Below, piece after piece: positions 9,518 through 18,904 of a stretch of 64,000 nt of DNA; position 1 is the stretch's first letter; each line of letters opens with the position of its first letter. The notes beneath the pieces are model-generated. The model saw nothing but the letters and a program-made list of their open reading frames with translations. It was not told where the DNA came from and ran no database searches. Location of the stretch: positions 46,775 through 110,774 of the forward strand of contig NZ_AQWM01000013.1 in the NCBI RefSeq assembly GCF_000376105.1, read 5' to 3'. The translations under genes and the position numbers were made by a program. Source of the stretch: Asticcacaulis benevestitus DSM 16100 = ATCC BAA-896. Lineage in GTDB: Bacteria; Pseudomonadota; Alphaproteobacteria; Caulobacterales; Caulobacteraceae.

Positions 9518-10856
9518 AGACGCTCCCGAAGTCCAGATCGCGCGCCACATAGATCGAGCCCCGGTCCCCCTGGTTCTTGTAGATCGTTGGGCGGATATTG
9601 ATCGTGCTATCAAGCACCTTCTCCGCCATGCGGTCGCCAGTCGTCGCCGTGTTCTGATAAAAGATGGCCCCGCCCGCACCGTTTCCGGAGGCCTCGGCTG
9701 TCTTGTAGGCAATTGCATCCTTGACTGTGGATAGCAGGAACGCACCGCCCACCCGTTGCCACCAGTGGTTATCGACCCCGCCGGGCAGGCCCGAAGTGCC
9801 CAGGCTGTCCGAACCCGGCGAGTCCAGGTTGATCAGAATGCCATTGGGTGTCTTGATCCGCGTCCAGATGATAAACAGACGCCGCTGGCCCTGCTCGGAC
9901 ACCGCCCGATACTCTCCCGTAGCCTCCGAGCCCCGTTCCAACAGGACAACCCGTCCATTGTCGCTATAGACGTTCTGGCTGAGCACGCAGCTCGTCAAAC
10001 CCGCCAAAGCGCTGACCATCCTGACCGAAAGCCCGCATTCGATGCTCCGCCCCATAGGCAGGATCATATTGCGGTCACCGATCTTGCCCGCCTGAACCGC
10101 CTGAGTGACTGAGGGCTGCAGCAGACTGCCAACAGAGCCCTGGGGGCCGCTCGACGTTGCCATAAGGCCTTTTTGTGCGCCCGCGCCCTGACCAAGCCCC
10201 TGACCCAGCGCAGCGCGTATCAGAGGATTGTTCATCGGATCGCCGGCATCGGCCTGGCTGCCTGCGCGGGTTGGGCTGCCACCGGACAAGATGACGTCCC
10301 CGCCGTAGCGATCGACATGGGGTTGCGGTTGGCCGGCGGCAGTGGTCGTCGTGTGCGTGCCGGAGACCGGTATGGGCGGGACGGTGCCTGCGACCTCCAA
10401 AGCGGGCACGATCATCTTGCCGTCCCCGCAAAACCGCATCGGCTGGCCCTGCGCATCAAGCAGGGGCTCGCCATTGGCCGATCTCGCCATCGTTCCAGGA
10501 CCGCCGTCAGAACAGGCTGGCGCACCATTGATGGCAACATCCGACGTGTTGGTTGTGCCGCTTGCCGGATGTGTGGGGGAAGCCTCGGCGTCGAACTTCC
10601 GCCTGCCAGTGACCGCCGCAGGTTTGTTTTCCGATTTGGCGGCAAGTGCTCGCTCGGTTTTCCTATTCGACGCGTCCGTGTTGAGCTTTTTGAAGGTGAC
10701 GATCCCACCAATGGCCAAAACGGCGACCACGGCTATGACAAACACGACCTTGCTCAGGATGTTCGATGAGACCCCACCCCGGCTATTCACCGACGGGATG
10801 CGGTTCAATTCCGGATCAGGCGCGCCCGGCGTCACGGTGTTTCCCTGGCTGTCCAT
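9498..10856 (-). CDS. virB10: VirB10 core-complex protein
   Basis: 452-aa scaffold that spans both membranes. A short cytoplasmic segment is followed by one membrane helix (about 36-56), a long low-complexity periplasmic linker and the C-terminal TrbI/VirB10 beta-barrel (LPMGRSIECGLSVRMVSALAG, RVVLLERGSEATGEY, WTRIKTPNGILINLDSPG, and the conserved ending RDLDFGSVYAL). Its ATG shares one base with the virB9 stop (TAATG). Confidence 0.96.
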   Translation of the reverse strand: MDSQGNTVTPGAPDPELNRIPSVNSRGGVSSNILSKVVFVIAVVAVLAIGGIVTFKKLNTDASNRKTERALAAKSENKPAAVTGRRKFDAEASPTHPASGTTNTSDVAINGAPACSDGGPGTMARSANGEPLLDAQGQPMRFCGDGKMIVPALEVAGTVPPIPVSGTHTTTTAAGQPQPHVDRYGGDVILSGGSPTRAGSQADAGDPMNNPLIRAALGQGLGQGAGAQKGLMATSSGPQGSVGSLLQPSVTQAVQAGKIGDRNMILPMGRSIECGLSVRMVSALAGLTSCVLSQNVYSDNGRVVLLERGSEATGEYRAVSEQGQRRLFIIWTRIKTPNGILINLDSPGSDSLGTSGLPGGVDNHWWQRVGGAFLLSTVKDAIAYKTAEASGNGAGGAIFYQNTATTGDRMAEKVLDSTINIRPTIYKNQGDRGSIYVARDLDFGSVYALRAQ

Positions 10857-11719
10857 TATGGCACGACCTTTCTCTCAACGCCTATAACCGTTGTACCGGC
10901 AGGGCTGCCCGACCCATCCGGGTTGAAGGCTTCGTTCCAGATACCGACGACGGATGCACCCAGCCGCAGGACGAAGCGCTTGCCCGTCCGTTCGACGACA
11001 GCCAGGTCGTCGTCCATGTGATAATTGATGCGCGACTCATCGCCCGCCGGATCGACATAGAAAATCGTCGGCACCTCTTGATTGCCCGCAAAGCGGAAAT
11101 AGGTGAACCGACCATCGTCGAAGACCAGAGTCGGCTTAATATCGTCAGAGCCCTTCTTGGCTTTTTGGCTATATTTCCAGTTTTTGGGAATAGGCTTGGT
11201 TGCCAGACGATCGCTCAGCACAGCGGCTTCGTCCATGTGGGGGACGGCCGCTGTTTGCGCCATGAAGGCCGCCATGGTCGGAATCTCAATCGGATAACGA
11301 TACATCACCCGGTACATGGTCGCAGGTGTAGCCCTGCTGCCATTGGCCGCAGGATCAACGACAAATTCGATGGAGTAGTCGCGCTTGTCAGTGCGCACTT
11401 CGAGATTGTTGCGCCGCGCGCCCGGCTTCGGCTTTACCCAGATCTCATGCGTGTCGATATCCGCCCGGATGCACCACAGACTGTCGGGATTCTGGCAATC
11501 GGCCGACATGCCCGACGCCGATACCTGAATACGCTCGTCATCGCCCAGGATAATGCGCGACACCGTGCCGACATGCACCCCGACGCTCGTCACCTGATCC
11601 CTGCTATAGGTCACATAGCGCACACGGCTGTCGCCGGAGCCCGGTGTGGGCGTATCGGCCGCATAGCTGCTGGTCGTTGCAACCAGGAGCGAAAGCGCTG
11701 AAATGGCAATGCGTTTCAT
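10856..11719 (-). CDS. virB9: VirB9 core-complex protein
   Basis: 287-aa periplasmic protein that forms the outer-membrane core with VirB10. It has a cleavable signal peptide (MKRIAISALSLLVATTSSYA), the N-terminal CagX/VirB9 domain (VRYVTYSRDQVTSVGVHVGTVSRI, IWVKPKPGARRNNLEV) and the C-terminal VirB7/VirB10-binding domain (PTLVFDDGRFTYFRFAGNQEVPTIF). It lies 11 bases after virB8 and overlaps virB10 by one base. Confidence 0.95.
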   Translation of the reverse strand: MKRIAISALSLLVATTSSYAADTPTPGSGDSRVRYVTYSRDQVTSVGVHVGTVSRIILGDDERIQVSASGMSADCQNPDSLWCIRADIDTHEIWVKPKPGARRNNLEVRTDKRDYSIEFVVDPAANGSRATPATMYRVMYRYPIEIPTMAAFMAQTAAVPHMDEAAVLSDRLATKPIPKNWKYSQKAKKGSDDIKPTLVFDDGRFTYFRFAGNQEVPTIFYVDPAGDESRINYHMDDDLAVVERTGKRFVLRLGASVVGIWNEAFNPDGSGSPAGTTVIGVERKVVP

Positions 11720-11730
11720 GGCCCCCTCCC

Positions 11731-12459
11731 CTACTGTGCAGCCAGCGGCACGGGCGCCGTGATTTCGGAATCGACGCGGTAGCTGGTCACGCGATAGCCA
11801 AGTGGGTTCTCTATGAGGTCCTTTTCGCTGCCATGCTGCGACGGTTTATATTCGTAGGCCAGGGTTGCCACGTAGAACTGCGGCGGCTCCGTCACCCCGG
11901 ACTCGTTATGGCTCAGGGTCTTCTGGAACCGGACAACCGCCTTGGTGCCTGTGGCATCTTTGGCGAGGGTGATGCTGAGGACCTTCACGCGCACCTCGCT
12001 ATTGGCGCCGAGCTTTTTATCAAGCGCATCCGGACCCTCGAATTGCCTGGCATAGGCCTGGCCGACGTCATTGGCGCTGAGACCGAGGGTCGTGTCGTAA
12101 TCGGCCTGCAAAAGCCGGTACATGTAGGTCTCGTGCGCGGTGACGTAAGATTTGGCCCAGTGCTTATCCAGCAGGTCCTGATACTCGACCGTCTTGCCGT
12201 CGCCCACCGCTGTGATCAGTTCCGCATTGCCTGTCGCCTTATCAACCTCGAACACGTAGGGCACGATCTTTTTGAGGGGCAACAGGCTCGCCATCCCGAT
12301 GACGGCGATCACTGCGGTGACGGACGCAACCGCCGCCACGCACCACGCGCGCCGCTCGGAACGCTCGATCCGGTCCTGCCGGTCGGCTTCCCAGTCTATG
12401 CTTTGGGCATAGAAATCCCGTTCGCCGGCCGCTGAGACCGTCGCTGGCTTATCTAACAT
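11731..12459 (-). CDS. virB8: VirB8 inner-membrane assembly factor
   Basis: 242-aa bitopic protein of the T4SS inner-membrane complex. A cytoplasmic tail of about 40 residues ending in RSERRAW precedes one membrane helix (CVAAVASVTAVIAVIGMASLL) and the periplasmic NTF2-like VirB8 domain (YRLLQADYDTTLGLSANDVGQAYA, ending SYRVDSEI). Size and layout are standard for the family. Confidence 0.95.
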   Translation of the reverse strand: MLDKPATVSAAGERDFYAQSIDWEADRQDRIERSERRAWCVAAVASVTAVIAVIGMASLLPLKKIVPYVFEVDKATGNAELITAVGDGKTVEYQDLLDKHWAKSYVTAHETYMYRLLQADYDTTLGLSANDVGQAYARQFEGPDALDKKLGANSEVRVKVLSITLAKDATGTKAVVRFQKTLSHNESGVTEPPQFYVATLAYEYKPSQHGSEKDLIENPLGYRVTSYRVDSEITAPVPLAAQ

Positions 12460-12516
12460 CAGTATTGTCCTATGGGTTAGGTCGTCTGGATTTTGGGGGC
12501 TCGATTGTAGTGGAGG

Positions 12517-13254
12517 TCAATTGGCGTTGGGTACGGTGAAGGTGAAGCTGTCGATCACCGCCGGCGCCGAAGCCGACAGCCGTTTCAAGGTGCGCTCGCG
12601 CAAAGCCTGTTGCGCCGCCTCACCTTGCGACGCCGCCATAGCGTTCATCACCGCAATACGGTTGGCGTCATTGACGATTTCAGCCTGGGCGACCTGAATG
12701 CGCGCCTGAAGCTCGGCAATGGCCTTGGGGTCTTGCGTCAAATTGATCTGTGATTGCAGCGCGGTGATCTGATCGCTGCGCTGGACCAGAAGCGCCATCG
12801 TACCTTGCTGATTGGCCTGGGCCTGGCTGGTCGTGTTAAGCGCCGCCTCACACGCTGTCTTTTGCGTGCCTTCCCGATCTTCGCAATTGTAGAGCATCTC
12901 GGCCTGGCGCAGGGCCTGCGCTGTTGCTGTCATACCGGCAAAACCGTCCTTGTTCATCGCCGTAAACACCCCGGCCGTACCCGCCGGCACGATGTCTTTC
13001 AGCAACGGGTTTGACGCCAGTTCGCCGAGGTTACGGCTGCCTGTCAGCGCATTGTACTGGGTTTTGGCCTGATCAAGCTGGCTCTGCAGCTTGTTGTACT
13101 GTGCGACCATCTGGTCGTATTGCTGCTTCCACGCCGCCACCTGCTTGATCGCCTGCGCGGTGTTCAGCGGATCATAAACCACGGTCTGGGCGTTTGCGCC
13201 GCAGGCGCTGGCTGCGAGGGCGACCCCAAGGGCGAAGGCTGTCCATTTACGCAT
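12517..13254 (-). CDS. virB5: VirB5 minor pilus protein
   Basis: 245-aa secreted protein with a signal peptide (RKWTAFALGVALAASACGANA) followed by a long helical domain (KQQYDQMVAQYNKLQSQLDQ; NLTQDPKAIAELQARIQ) typical of VirB5/TrbJ pilus-tip proteins. The frame opens at an ATG (13275) that overlaps the virB6 stop, but the ATG at 13254 has AAGGAGA six bases upstream and gives a better signal peptide, so I use it. Note the order: virB5 follows virB6 here, whereas the classical order is B4-B5-B6. Confidence 0.9.
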   Translation of the reverse strand: MRKWTAFALGVALAASACGANAQTVVYDPLNTAQAIKQVAAWKQQYDQMVAQYNKLQSQLDQAKTQYNALTGSRNLGELASNPLLKDIVPAGTAGVFTAMNKDGFAGMTATAQALRQAEMLYNCEDREGTQKTACEAALNTTSQAQANQQGTMALLVQRSDQITALQSQINLTQDPKAIAELQARIQVAQAEIVNDANRIAVMNAMAASQGEAAQQALRERTLKRLSASAPAVIDSFTFTVPNAN

Positions 13255-13271
13255 GCGAAATCTCCTTGTGA

Positions 13272-14294
13272 TCATCGGTTGAGGTTGTCGTCAGTATGTC
13301 GCTGGTACAACGGCAGGGCCGCCGGCGCCGGACGGCTTGGCGCGTTGGGTGCGCGTTGGGCGTTTCCCTGGCTAATCGAATTGGTCTGTCCTGAAGTCCT
13401 GCCCTTCCTGTCGCCGCCGCCGAAGGCGCTAAACGCCAGAGCGCCTCCGGCCAGCATGGCGGCCACACCCATGCCTTGCGACGAAATCGCCGCGCCGCCG
13501 GCCAGGGAACTTGCGATGAAGTTGAGGTTCAGCATGACCACGCCCAGGGCAATGGAGACGATCAGCAAGGCCACACAATCCTTGATGATGGCGCTGTCGT
13601 TCGCCAGGTTATTGAGCACGGCCTGCGCAAAGGCTTGAGCAAAAAGCGTGAGCATCGTAAAGGCCGCGACGACCAACACGCTTAAGACCACATAGTTGAT
13701 CACCTGGCCGATCCAGTTTTCAGTATAGCGCTGGGTGGCCGGAAACATGGCGCACAGGATGAACGCCGGACCAAGCGCGAGAACAAGCGCCAGCGCCACC
13801 TTGGCCATCAGGTAAAGACCGATCCCGATGGCAAAAATCCACACCTCGGCTAGAACAACAATGGCCATCGCCAGATAGAGCGTCAGGTCCGGCACCATGC
13901 TCGTCGAGGCCTCCTGACCGATGGCCGCCGCCAGGGCGTCGTAGGGCACCATGAAGTCGTCGATGACACCGCCGACCGTGGTCTGAGCACTAAAGGCCTG
14001 TATTAACCCCTCCTGGATGCCGTAGAAGGCATTGAGGACATCGCCCTGATAGGTGCCCACCCCAAGCGCCGCCGCGGCCACAAACGCCATCTTGACGAAC
14101 TTCCACAGCGAGGTGTGGATCGGATCATGCGCCTCCCCCCGGATGATGGCATAGCCAATCATCAGGATATAGAGGGTCGCCCCCGTCAGAGCCACGGGCG
14201 TCAGGACGCCGCAGACCGCCGCACTCTTCTCGGTGACGAAGGTGTTGAGCAGCGCGTCAATCGCGGTCTCGATCTCGGAGGCCAGGCCCGCCAT
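13272..14294 (-). CDS. virB6: VirB6 polytopic inner-membrane channel protein
   Basis: 340-aa protein with five or six hydrophobic helices, a periplasmic loop, the conserved TrbL/VirB6 core with a Trp-containing segment (TQRYTENWIGQVINYVVLSVLVVAAFTM is cut here to its idea: a long helix after NWIGQ), and a Gly/Ala/Pro-rich tail. VirB6 contacts the passing DNA substrate and stabilises VirB3/B5/B7 in the model system. The start ATG at 14294 abuts the previous small gene. Stop overlaps an ATG of the virB5 frame as ATGA. Confidence 0.92.
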   Translation of the reverse strand: MAGLASEIETAIDALLNTFVTEKSAAVCGVLTPVALTGATLYILMIGYAIIRGEAHDPIHTSLWKFVKMAFVAAAALGVGTYQGDVLNAFYGIQEGLIQAFSAQTTVGGVIDDFMVPYDALAAAIGQEASTSMVPDLTLYLAMAIVVLAEVWIFAIGIGLYLMAKVALALVLALGPAFILCAMFPATQRYTENWIGQVINYVVLSVLVVAAFTMLTLFAQAFAQAVLNNLANDSAIIKDCVALLIVSIALGVVMLNLNFIASSLAGGAAISSQGMGVAAMLAGGALAFSAFGGGDRKGRTSGQTNSISQGNAQRAPNAPSRPAPAALPLYQRHTDDNLNR

Positions 14295-14617
14295 CAGTTG
14301 CCCTCCCCGGTTTTGTCCTTCGGTGCCGCCGATTGCGTGCGGATCATCTCAAAATAGCCGTTATCATTGGGCGTGCCCTTGACGACCCAGGCCTTGCGCC
14401 ATTCCTTTTCCGCTCGCGGATTGGCGGCATTATACTGCGCGCGGGTCTGGCCGACCTGTTTGAGTACGGCGTCCGATGGCACAAACACAAAGGTCTCAGC
14501 CGTAGAAACTCTTGGTTTTATGGTCTTTCGTGCAGGGTCTGCCAGCGCGTGGTCACTGATACCCGACAATAGGACCATCACGGCAAGCATAGCTTTAGTC
14601 GCTTTTCGGTTACGCAT
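14294..14617 (-). CDS. Small exported protein in the virB operon
   Basis: 107-aa protein between virB4 and virB6 with a signal peptide (MLAVMVLLSGISDHALA) and a soluble charged remainder ending NDNGYFEMIRTQ. It has no lipobox Cys, so it is not a typical VirB7 or TrbK lipoprotein. I do not recognise the family. Position inside the operon, with an 8-base overlap with virB4, argues for a role in the channel or in entry exclusion; the latter is only a guess from where such genes tend to sit. Confidence 0.75.
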   Translation of the reverse strand: MRNRKATKAMLAVMVLLSGISDHALADPARKTIKPRVSTAETFVFVPSDAVLKQVGQTRAQYNAANPRAEKEWRKAWVVKGTPNDNGYFEMIRTQSAAPKDKTGEGN

Positions 14618-17066
14618 CCTGCTGGCTCCTTTTGCTTATGAGGTTGCGGCGCAGACGGACCCGTTCGCGGAAGACCGGCAGCCAGATGTCCGGATCATCC
14701 CCAACCTCGCCGCGGATCTGATCGAGCAGTTCAACATTCTCCGTCGTGCCGGACAGCACGTTGAGGAGGTCATTCATGCCGCCGAGATCGAACTTCACCA
14801 CGGCTGAGCTATGGCCCTGCTTGACGAGGAACAGACGGCTCGTTTCGCCCAGGTTTTTGATGATGCGATATTCGGCTTCGGTGACCTTGAAGCCATGCAC
14901 GTAGTCGTCATGGTCCGCCTTCGGATTGGGCATGAAGATCTGCGTTACGGTCTGCTCGACCATCGTCTTGCCGATCCTGTGCGTGAGTACGTCCGACGGA
15001 CTTTGGGTCACGAAGATGCCAAGCCCGCCTTGCTTACGAATCGTCTTTTGCTTGTTGAGGGCAAAATCGGCGAAGTGCTCGTCCATCAATGGTTTCCAGA
15101 ACTCCTCCATCACATAAATGAAAGGTCGCCCGTCGATCAGTTGCTCGGTCACATGCAGCAGATAGGCCATGATCGGTGTCCGGACCTCCGGATCGTCAAG
15201 AAATTCCGTGTAGTCATAGGCAAAGATGTTGCCTTGGCTAAAATCCTGATCCTCTGTCGCGTTGTCGAAGGCCCAACCGAGCGGCTCACTACGCATCCAT
15301 TTCTTGAGACGCAACGCGATGCTGTTATCACCGGTCTTCGGCAGGTTCTGCACAATGGCCGAGATTGAGCGCAAGCGTGCGCCAACGCCAGCGCCCATGA
15401 CGGTACGCACCGCGTGGCTGATCTGCTCCTCTTCCAGAGCGCTCAGATGGACATTGCCATTCGTGCGGACCAGAAGCTTCAGGAACCGCTCGCAGAACTG
15501 AATATTGCGCTCGGTACTGCGAAGCTGGAACGGATTGAAGCCGGTCGGCGCACCGCGTTTGAGCACATGGTACTGTCCGCCCATGGCGCGAATGGCGATC
15601 TCAGCCCCCCGGTCCTTATCGAAGAAAACGCAGCGCAAGCCCTGATATTTGGTGGCGAACGCCAATAATGCCATCTCAAGCGCGGTCTTGCCGACGCCGG
15701 TCGACCCGCAGATGAAGGTGTTGCCGGCATATTTCTCATCCGACGAATCCTTGCCCTCCGGCGAGGCATGAAAGTTGAAATAATAGGGCTGGCCAGACGG
15801 CGTCTTGAGCAGGGCCAGAGCTTCGCCCCACGGGTTGCCGGACCGCTTGCCTTGCGCGAAATTGTGGAACGGGCTCAAGGCTGCAAAATTGCGCGACGTC
15901 AATCGCGCGGCGCGTGGCCGCATGCCCCAGTTACCCGGCAATTGCGCGAACCAGGCGCATTCCGGCACCGCGTCGATGACCGACATCTTAAATCCCGGCC
16001 CATCCTGTAAGACAGACCTCGCCTCCGACATCGACGTCGCCACCCGTTCAAGCGACGATCCGAACACAGCCAGGCCATAGTGGTAATCCCCAAGATCGAT
16101 GACGCCACTTTGCAGGTCATCCATAGCCAGATCCATCTCCTGGATTTCGCGCTCACCGGCATCCTCAGAGGCTATAAGCTGCCCCTTCTGGCGTACAAGC
16201 GCCGTCATGGCATCGCGCTTGTTGAGGATGCTAAACGACTGGGTCTCGATATATTCGTAATCACCATAAAGGACGCCATTGCCCATACCGGGCTCTGACC
16301 ATTTGGGGTAGTCTTGGAAGTCGAGGAAGCCGACGAACTTGGTCTCTTGCGGATGCCAAATCTCCATCATGCCGTTCCGATCGCCGAAGTGCAGCCTGGA
16401 GCTTGGCAGATATTGATCGATCGACGCCCGGCGCAAGGAGGTCTCTTCCCAAACGCCATTAAGCAGGTAGCCATAGAAGGTCAGCATGTCAGAGTAGACA
16501 ACGCCATTGCGGGTTCTGGTCGCCAGACGCTGAGGGCTGTACCGGCCCATGGCGGCTTCGAACTGACGGGCCGCGTCATCAAGGGCTGCCAGAGCTTGCG
16601 CATCCTTGGCCTTGATGTCCGCCATCGATCTCTTGGCCGCCCCCTTGAAGAATCGCATAACCTTCGACGGCGTCGGCCGATAGATCAGCGTCAGATATAA
16701 CTCGGTTTTGATCTGCCGATGGGTGTCGAAACTCTCATTATAGCGGTCGTTCAGCGCCGCGCAGAACGGGATATCGAAGGCGCCATCGAGACGCTCCCTG
16801 ACCACGCGCCGGACCTTGTGGGTCCAAAGCGCAAAGTGCCCTCCCCCCAGCGACCGGATAAAGTTGTTGAGGCCTTCCTTGCGGACATGGATCTCCTCGA
16901 TATCCGCCGTCTCGAAGGTGATGCCATCGAGCCGCCAGCTTGCGATATAGTGACCGCAATTGCGTAGCTTCACGACATTATCGGTGACGTGCGCGCCCAT
17001 GGGCACGAACTCGCTGGAAGAGATTTGCGCCACTGCAGCGGCTTTGAGCAGAGCTTTAGAGCGCAT
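14610..17066 (-). CDS. virB4: VirB4 secretion ATPase
   Basis: 818-aa ATPase that drives pilus biogenesis and substrate transfer. It has the N-terminal CagE/TrbE/VirB domain (residues about 190-390, with NGVVYSDMLTFYGYLLNG and FVGFLDFQDYP) and a C-terminal ATPase domain with Walker A ICGSTGVGKTALEM and Walker B FIYVMEEFWKPL, followed by RKQGGLGIFVTQSPSDVL. Length is standard. It overlaps virB3 by one base and the following gene by eight. Confidence 0.96.
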   Translation of the reverse strand: MRSKALLKAAAVAQISSSEFVPMGAHVTDNVVKLRNCGHYIASWRLDGITFETADIEEIHVRKEGLNNFIRSLGGGHFALWTHKVRRVVRERLDGAFDIPFCAALNDRYNESFDTHRQIKTELYLTLIYRPTPSKVMRFFKGAAKRSMADIKAKDAQALAALDDAARQFEAAMGRYSPQRLATRTRNGVVYSDMLTFYGYLLNGVWEETSLRRASIDQYLPSSRLHFGDRNGMMEIWHPQETKFVGFLDFQDYPKWSEPGMGNGVLYGDYEYIETQSFSILNKRDAMTALVRQKGQLIASEDAGEREIQEMDLAMDDLQSGVIDLGDYHYGLAVFGSSLERVATSMSEARSVLQDGPGFKMSVIDAVPECAWFAQLPGNWGMRPRAARLTSRNFAALSPFHNFAQGKRSGNPWGEALALLKTPSGQPYYFNFHASPEGKDSSDEKYAGNTFICGSTGVGKTALEMALLAFATKYQGLRCVFFDKDRGAEIAIRAMGGQYHVLKRGAPTGFNPFQLRSTERNIQFCERFLKLLVRTNGNVHLSALEEEQISHAVRTVMGAGVGARLRSISAIVQNLPKTGDNSIALRLKKWMRSEPLGWAFDNATEDQDFSQGNIFAYDYTEFLDDPEVRTPIMAYLLHVTEQLIDGRPFIYVMEEFWKPLMDEHFADFALNKQKTIRKQGGLGIFVTQSPSDVLTHRIGKTMVEQTVTQIFMPNPKADHDDYVHGFKVTEAEYRIIKNLGETSRLFLVKQGHSSAVVKFDLGGMNDLLNVLSGTTENVELLDQIRGEVGDDPDIWLPVFRERVRLRRNLISKRSQQDA

Positions 17067-17395
17067 CAGAGTTTCCGCTTCATATAGGTCAAAGGGCTAT
17101 AAGAGATCGCGCACCAGAGTTTCCGGCCGGATTGATGGCGCAGGCGCATCCTTGCCCGCAGGAACATCTGGCCAAGGCGCTGGTCATCCTTCTTGGTGAT
17201 CTGGCGCATGGCGAGGACTAGCGGCACATAGACGAGCAGGATCAGCACGCTGACGATGGGGCTGATCAGGTACATCAGCCACACCGCCGCAAGCAGAAAG
17301 GTGGCCGAGATCACAAGGAAAGGCACCATCGGCACGCCAAGGAACATCGCCGGTCGCGTACACCCTTTGAAAATGGGATCTCTGAAGCCTTCCAT
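17066..17395 (-). CDS. virB3: VirB3 inner-membrane protein
   Basis: 109-aa protein with two closely spaced membrane helices (about 20-60) and the family opening DPIFKGCTRPAMFLGVPMVPF, which matches VirB3/TrbD. It works with VirB4 in pilus assembly. Overlaps virB2 and virB4 by one base at each end. Confidence 0.94.
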   Translation of the reverse strand: MEGFRDPIFKGCTRPAMFLGVPMVPFLVISATFLLAAVWLMYLISPIVSVLILLVYVPLVLAMRQITKKDDQRLGQMFLRARMRLRHQSGRKLWCAISYSPLTYMKRKL

Positions 17396-17700
17396 CAGCC
17401 TATGATCCAGCCTGCGATTTCAGCGGCGCCGCCAATAAAGACGCCGCCGATGACGATGTTCGAGACTTCGGACCATTTTGCGTGTTGAAACACCATCTTG
17501 AAGCCAGCCCAGATGATGGCAATGGTCAGAACAACAACACCTATGCCAACAAGCGCGGCTTTCACATTGTCCATAACGGTCGTGAGCTTGGCGACCTGGG
17601 CCAGAGCCGGATTGGCTGTCGCCAGCATGACGGAGCCTATGATCGCGGCGGAGCGGACGTAGGGTTTTGATGAGAGGGGCAGACGTGTAGGCACGCGCAT
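17395..17700 (-). CDS. virB2: VirB2 major pilin
   Basis: 101-aa pro-pilin: long signal peptide ending NPALA, then a mature part with two hydrophobic helices (VKAALVGIGVVVLTIAIIWAGFK cut at its core, and IVIGGVFIGGAAEIAGWII) separated by a short polar loop, as in VirB2/TrbC. The frame continues upstream to 17904, but that part is arginine-rich shadow sequence overlapping virB1; the ATG at 17700 gives the expected size. Confidence 0.92.
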   Translation of the reverse strand: MRVPTRLPLSSKPYVRSAAIIGSVMLATANPALAQVAKLTTVMDNVKAALVGIGVVVLTIAIIWAGFKMVFQHAKWSEVSNIVIGGVFIGGAAEIAGWIIG

Positions 17701-17821
17701 GATGACACTCGCTTTCTGTTGGATTGACGATGAAGAAGGTATCCGGCCGAACACGGTTTCTCGTAACGCAAGGGCAAAAGCCATGGCGGTCAGAACAGAG
17801 TCCGGGCGCGGATTGCGAAGA

Positions 17822-18391
17822 TTAGAACAGCAGTGAACTGGTGGCGTTCGGTGCGTTCGGCATGGCGCCCGGCGAAACCGGCGCGGCGTGAGGCTCAAGC
17901 GCATGAGTGCGCCGGCGAAGCTCGGACGAAGGTATATTGCTCTTCAGAGCCCGCTCGATCTTGGCAACATAGCCTAGCTTGTAACCTCGCTTGTGGTCGC
18001 CTGTATAATAGCAGCTCAAGGCGTCGCGGAGCGCGCCCTGCGCATCCGTGCTGATATTGCCCGCGGTCTTGTAACAATCGATGAGGATCTCACCGCCGGC
18101 GCGTAGATTTTCACATGGATCAAAAACGCTGTCGGGTGTGAGACCATGGCTTTTGAGATTGTGTTTGTTGACCTGCGCCAGACCCAAGCTATAGTTGTAC
18201 CCGGCCTGCTCAAGCATGGCGACGGTCGCCTTGGCCTCTTCGAGCGATTTCGGTTGGCGCGCGAGTTTGCCCTTCACGACGCCGATGGCGAAAGGATTGA
18301 AACTGGACTCAACCCTGACGACCCGTTCCAGAGTGGCCGGATGAACACCCGGCGAGCATGTTTGCGCTAACGCATAGAATGACAACGGCAT
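17822..18391 (-). CDS. virB1: VirB1 lytic transglycosylase
   Basis: 189-aa peptidoglycan lytic transglycosylase that opens the wall for T4SS assembly. The SLT fold motifs are visible: catalytic Glu in RVVRVESSFNPFAIGV (about residue 28), YNYSLGLAQVN, and DPCENLRAGGEIL, then DALSCYYTGDHKRGY. The tail is Ala/Pro-rich. No obvious signal peptide precedes it at this start. It is the first gene of the virB operon; 121 bases separate it from virB2. Confidence 0.92.
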   Translation of the reverse strand: MPLSFYALAQTCSPGVHPATLERVVRVESSFNPFAIGVVKGKLARQPKSLEEAKATVAMLEQAGYNYSLGLAQVNKHNLKSHGLTPDSVFDPCENLRAGGEILIDCYKTAGNISTDAQGALRDALSCYYTGDHKRGYKLGYVAKIERALKSNIPSSELRRRTHALEPHAAPVSPGAMPNAPNATSSLLF

Positions 18392-18904
18392 TTATTACCC
18401 CCATCAGGTATAGGCGTAAAGGATGCCCACCTGAATTACGCTACGCCCACAACTACTCTGGGTGTAGTTTATGAGCACATCAATCATACCGAGTCATCAA
18501 TAGCTTACCCCAAAATAGGGATTTTCTGTTTTTTGTATCGCGCAATTTCTCCGGAAAATCATCCTTCAATCAAAGTCGAAGCACTTCCTATGCGTGCGAC
18601 GGAACGACGATGGGGCCGCCTGTATATTTATACCCACATCCGCAGGGGCCGTGGGGCGCGGCACCTGAGTCCTGTCGGACGGGATAAAGTGGCCCTGGTT
18701 GATAAATTTCGCGCACAAACCTCCCGATCCGCCGCAGCCGACCAGTCCTGTCGCGATCACTACAAAGCTCTGGCGTCGAGACACCCTCAGCGACAGGCAG
18801 GTCGCTCAGTTCAAGGATTTTTGTCGATGCGGTTACATCCCCACCTCATCCGATCGTGAGCTGACGGCGCAGATTATATAGGCCTTTATCGAGGATGCTT
18901 GTCC
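18392..18904. promoter_or_regulatory. virB operon upstream region with inverted repeat 18441-18467
   Basis: This 513-base gap must hold the promoter of the virB operon and the end of the export-locus transcript. CTACGCCCA (18441-18449) and TGGGTGTAG (18459-18467) form a 9-bp inverted repeat with one G-T pair, about 50-75 bases upstream of virB1, a fair position for an operator. Short frames lie in 18533-18860, among them a minus-strand frame (18566-18784, GTG start) with a hydrophobic stretch and GCGGSGGLC, but its ribosome site is poor and I do not call it a gene. Confidence 0.45.

Noticed and set aside
18566..18784. 72-codon minus-strand frame with lipobox-like GLVGC
   Set aside because: GTG start with poor ribosome site; no independent support.
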